A DNA stretch of 64,000 nucleotides from an uncultured Phascolarctobacterium sp. GTDB lineage: Bacteria > Bacillota > Negativicutes > Acidaminococcales > Acidaminococcaceae. Within the stretch, counting starts at the first letter, position 1; each line of letters starts with the position of its first letter. The stretch is taken from the NCBI GenBank assembly GCA_900547415.1, contig URGS01000007.1:1-64000 (forward strand). The letters are read 5' to 3'. Of the stretch, positions 61,015 to 64,000 are shown piece after piece. The position numbers and the translations under genes are program-made. Below the pieces are notes generated by a model, which searched no databases, was not told the origin of the DNA, and saw only the letters and a program-made list of their open reading frames with translations.

Positions 61015-63252
61015 ATGCCCTCTACGATTGATACAAATATTAGTGATGTGAATGTACTTTTTGCTAAAATTGAAGCATATCTGAGCCCTGAGCAGGTTAG
61101 CTTTGTGCGTAAGGCCTATGATTTGGCGGCAGAGGCTCACGCTGCGCAGTTTCGTAAATCAGGCGAACCATATATCATTCACCCCATTGGCGTTGTAGGT
61201 ATTTTGGCTAGTCTGCAGATGGATGAACGAACCTTGGCAGCAGCATTTCTGCACGATGTTGTTGAGGATACAGATTATACTGTAGCAGATATTACTGAGC
61301 GCTTTGGTGGCATTGTTGCTAACCTGGTTGATGGCGTCACTAAATTAGGTAAAATTGAATATGTCTCTAAAGAAGACAGACAGATAGAGAACTATCGTAA
61401 AATGTTCCTGGCCATGGCTAGGGATATTCGCGTAGTATTGATTAAGCTGGCAGACAGACTGCATAACATGCGTACAATGAAATATATGCCTGTTCATAAG
61501 CAGCAGTCTATTTCTCGTGAGACACTGGAAATATATGCTCCATTAGCTCATCGCCTTGGTATTTATACCATTAAATGGGAGCTGGAGGATTTGGCCTTCC
61601 GTTATCTGGAGCCTGATATTTACTATAACCTGATGGAACAGGTTAAAATTAAGCGCAGTGAACGAGAGGGCATGATTAACGAGGCTATGGCATCCTTAAA
61701 GGATGCTGTGGAAAAGGCGGGAATTCGCTGTGAAATTCAGGGACGTCCTAAAAATTTCTACAGTATTCATAAAAAGATGCTGCGTGACCACAAGAGCCTA
61801 AGCGAAATTTATGATTTGCTGGCTATTCGTGTTCTCGTAGATACTGTTAAGGATTGTTATGGCACATTAGGTATTGTACATAGTATGTGGAAGCCTATTC
61901 CCGGACGTTTTAAGGACTATGTAGCTGTTCCTAAATCAAATATGTACCAGTCCCTGCATACCACCGTTATGAGCGGCGGTGGTCAGCCGCTGGAAATCCA
62001 GATCCGTACCTTTGAGATGCATCGTATCAGCGAATACGGTATCGCTGCTCATTGGCGCTACAAGGAAAGTGGCGGCAGCAAGCCGGCAGCAAGCGGTGAC
62101 AAGGGATTTGATGCTAAGCTGTCCTGGCTGCGTCAGTTGTTGGAATGGCATAACGATATGAATGATTCCCGCGACTTTGTCAACACTGTCAAGATGGATA
62201 TTTTTGCTGATGAGGTCTTTGTCTTCACTCCTAGAGGTGATGTAATTGATTTACCTGTAGGCAGTGTCCCCATAGATTTTGCTTATCGTATTCATACTGA
62301 TGTTGGCAACCGTTGTGTTGGTGCTAAGGTTAATGGACGCATTGTTCCCCTTGATTATCAGCTGAAAAATGGTGACATTGTCGAGGTTATTACCTCCAAA
62401 CAGTCCAGCGGACCCAGCCGCGACTGGGTAAATATTGTTGGTTCATCTGATACCCGCAATAAAATCCGCAGCTGGTTCAAGAAGGGGCGCCGTGAGGAAA
62501 ATATCATTAAGGGTCGTGAAATGCTTGAGCGTGAGGTTAAACGCTTAGGCTACGAGGTCAAAGCTCTTGTTTCTCCTGAAAAGCTGAAGGAGGCAGGCAG
62601 CAAGCTGCGTATTGACTCTGATGAAAATCTTTTGGCAACTCTGGGCTATGGCGGCGTAACCTTAAATACGGTTATGTCCAAGCTTGTAGATATTTATAAG
62701 CGTGAACAGCAGCTGACTACAACTAAGGATTTGGCTCAGGTTTTGGCAGAGCTTAAACCTCGCAAATCCAAGGCAAGGTCCAGTCATGGTATTCTTGTTA
62801 AGGGTGAAGAGGGTATTATGGTTAAGCTGGCGCGCTGCTGCAATCCTATTCCCGGTGACCCGGTTATTGGCTACATTACCCGTGGCAGCGGTATTTCTGT
62901 ACACCGTGCTGATTGCCCCAATGTTCTCAGCAACAACCCTGAAGAGCAGAAGCGTCTGATTGAGGTTGCCTGGGATGTTGGCATCAATGATGTTTACAAG
63001 GTTAATATTATGATTACTTCTGGCGATCGTCCTGGCATTATGAGTGAAATTATGAACATTGTCAGTGAAGCTAAGGTAAATATTTCTTCTTTGAATTGTC
63101 ATACTGATAAAAATAAAATTGCTATCCTGCATATGGGTCTTGATATTGTCAGCTTGGAGCAGTTAGAATATGTTATGAATAAAATACGTCGCATGAAGGG
63201 CGTATTTACAGTAGAGCGTGTGCTTTCTACAGCTAACGGAGGTAAGAGATGA
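61015..63252 (+). CDS. rel: Bifunctional (p)ppGpp synthetase/hydrolase (Rel)
   Basis: 745 residues from ATG 61015 (GGGAG 8 bases before); a frame from 60919 adds 32 residues with no homology. Order: HD hydrolase ([29 protein letters not shown]), synthetase ([45 protein letters not shown]), TGS ([20 protein letters not shown]), zinc-finger/CC motif [12 protein letters not shown], and C-terminal ACT. Both catalytic halves look intact, so it should make and break the stringent-response alarmone. It overlaps dtd by 4 bases. Confidence 0.97.
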   Translation: MPSTIDTNISDVNVLFAKIEAYLSPEQVSFVRKAYDLAAEAHAAQFRKSGEPYIIHPIGVVGILASLQMDERTLAAAFLHDVVEDTDYTVADITERFGGIVANLVDGVTKLGKIEYVSKEDRQIENYRKMFLAMARDIRVVLIKLADRLHNMRTMKYMPVHKQQSISRETLEIYAPLAHRLGIYTIKWELEDLAFRYLEPDIYYNLMEQVKIKRSEREGMINEAMASLKDAVEKAGIRCEIQGRPKNFYSIHKKMLRDHKSLSEIYDLLAIRVLVDTVKDCYGTLGIVHSMWKPIPGRFKDYVAVPKSNMYQSLHTTVMSGGGQPLEIQIRTFEMHRISEYGIAAHWRYKESGGSKPAASGDKGFDAKLSWLRQLLEWHNDMNDSRDFVNTVKMDIFADEVFVFTPRGDVIDLPVGSVPIDFAYRIHTDVGNRCVGAKVNGRIVPLDYQLKNGDIVEVITSKQSSGPSRDWVNIVGSSDTRNKIRSWFKKGRREENIIKGREMLEREVKRLGYEVKALVSPEKLKEAGSKLRIDSDENLLATLGYGGVTLNTVMSKLVDIYKREQQLTTTKDLAQVLAELKPRKSKARSSHGILVKGEEGIMVKLARCCNPIPGDPVIGYITRGSGISVHRADCPNVLSNNPEEQKRLIEVAWDVGINDVYKVNIMITSGDRPGIMSEIMNIVSEAKVNISSLNCHTDKNKIAILHMGLDIVSLEQLEYVMNKIRRMKGVFTVERVLSTANGGKR

Positions 63253-63698
63253 GAGCAGTTGTTCAGCGTGTAGACCGCGCTAGTGTTACTGTAGACGGCA
63301 GCGTTACAGGTAGCGTAAAAAAGGGACTTCTGGTGCTCCTTGGAGTGGCTGAAGGCGATACTGATAAGGATTTAAGCTATATTGTAGACAAGGTAACGGG
63401 TCTGCGCATTTTTGAGGATGAAAACGAAAAAATGAACCTGTCAGTGCAGGACGTTGGCGGAGAAATTTTAGCTGTAAGTCAGTTTACTCTTTGCGGCGAC
63501 TGCCGTAAGGGCAAGCGTCCTTCCTTTGATAAGGCTGCCAAGCCTGATATTGCCAATGATTACTATGAACGTTTTGTGGCTGCATGCCGTGAAAAGGGAA
63601 TTCATGTGGAGACAGGTGTGTTCCGCGCTCATATGCTGGTTGAGCTGGTAAATAATGGCCCTGTGACTATTCTTTTGGATAGCACAAAATTGCTGTAA
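63249..63698 (+). CDS. dtd: D-aminoacyl-tRNA deacylase
   Basis: 149 residues. Removes D-amino acids (and Gly from tRNA-Ala) from t[20 protein letters not shown] at the start, [17 protein letters not shown] with the catalytic-site SQFTL, and [11 protein letters not shown] with the Gly-Pro motif that enforces chirality. The ATG overlaps the rel stop. Confidence 0.97.
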   Translation: MRAVVQRVDRASVTVDGSVTGSVKKGLLVLLGVAEGDTDKDLSYIVDKVTGLRIFEDENEKMNLSVQDVGGEILAVSQFTLCGDCRKGKRPSFDKAAKPDIANDYYERFVAACREKGIHVETGVFRAHMLVELVNNGPVTILLDSTKLL

Positions 63699-63760
63699 TC
63701 TTTAAAAGTTGTTGTTGTATTTACTGCCATTAGGCGTAGATGCTTATTTTTAATATGTTT

Positions 63761-63788
63761 GCTCCTTATTCTGCTTCGGATAAGGAGC
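63761..63788 (+). other. Hairpin between dtd and the metallo-hydrolase gene
   Basis: GCTCCTTAT/ATAAGGAGC around a 10-base loop with no T run, so termination is uncertain. Confidence 0.4.
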
Positions 63789-63820
63789 CTTTGGGTTATT
63801 TATCGAAAGGAGCGATAAAA

Positions 63821-64000
63821 ATGAAAATATATTCTCGTGAGGTAGGTCATATTGGCACCAACTGCTATGTTGTTGTGAATGAGAAGGATGGGGAATGCTT
63901 TGTTGTTGACCCTGGTGGAGACTGTGATGTTATTATGAAGATGGCAGCTGATGCTAAAGCTAAAATTACTGCTATTTTGCTGACTCATGGACATAGCGAC
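63821..64000 (+). CDS. MBL-fold metallo-hydrolase (cut by window end)
   Basis: Only the first 60 residues are present: MKIYSREVGHIGTNCYVVV, then CFVVDPGGD, and the start of the metal motif LLTHGHSD at the last codons. This is the hydroxyacylglutathione hydrolase-like (YcbL) subgroup often following dtd in Firmicutes. Ribosome binding site AAAGGAGCG. The substrate cannot be told from this part. Confidence 0.85.
   Translation, partial: MKIYSREVGHIGTNCYVVVNEKDGECFVVDPGGDCDVIMKMAADAKAKITAILLTHGHSD

Noticed and set aside
1..64000. CRISPR array or phage region
   Set aside because: No regularly spaced direct repeats, integrase, terminase or structural genes were seen; the window is almost entirely core chromosome.

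Overview
The window is a continuous stretch of bacterial chromosome with moderately low G+C, tightly packed operons, strong Shine-Dalgarno sites and many intrinsic terminators. The mix of genes suggests a gut Negativicutes bacterium (Veillonella/Acidaminococcus/Phascolarctobacterium type): Firmicutes-style clusters (phoH-ybeY-cdd-era-recO-glyQS, yicC-remA-gmk-rpoZ-coaBC-priA, recJ-rel-dtd), T-box and S-box leaders, rubrerythrin with PerR, and two CobT-like proteins in one cobalamin operon. The genus is an inference; no rRNA or tRNA gene is present to fix it.

Layout: 1-120 holds three short hairpins that look like the end of a mobile element. 313-1446 is a DUF2325 coiled-coil protein. 1517-5634 is a B12-riboswitch-controlled operon for the last steps of cobamide assembly (cobU, cobT, cobS, a second diverged cobT homologue, cobC). 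5845-11442 holds a zinc-ribbon protein, pepT, perR-rubrerythrin (minus strand) and feoAB. 11587-14114 is a drug-efflux unit: a MATE pump and a MarR regulator whose promoters carry the same 20-bp palindrome. 14498-23643 runs from a cyclophilin lipoprotein through phoH, ybeY, cdd, era, a CorC-like protein, recO and T-box-regulated glyQS. 23871-32056 has two SH3-like exported or anchored proteins and addBA. 32280-36008 has a small membrane protein, a beta-CASP nuclease and an orphan CofE-like ligase with a long structured leader. rqcH is on the minus strand, followed by yicC-remA-gmk-rpoZ-coaBC, SAM-riboswitch metK and priA. 45656-52464 is mostly minus strand: a membrane protein, a class IV aminotransferase homologue that lacks key PLP residues, a toxin-antitoxin pair, an Eis-like acetyltransferase and a DUF2156 protein; a CPA2 antiporter lies between on the plus strand. 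52766-64000 has purL, pgi, lapA-recJ, rel, dtd and a truncated metallo-hydrolase.

Most of the window is housekeeping. The points most worth a second look are the diverged CobT pair (candidate ArsAB-type lower-ligand activation), the aminotransferase homologue with Asn in place of both the Schiff-base Lys and the phosphate-binding Arg, the CofE-like protein in an organism with no visible F420 genes plus its hairpin-rich leader, the twin-operator MarR/MATE circuit with tiny leader ORFs, a 175-bp palindromic element upstream of era, and a gene that appears to start at AUU.
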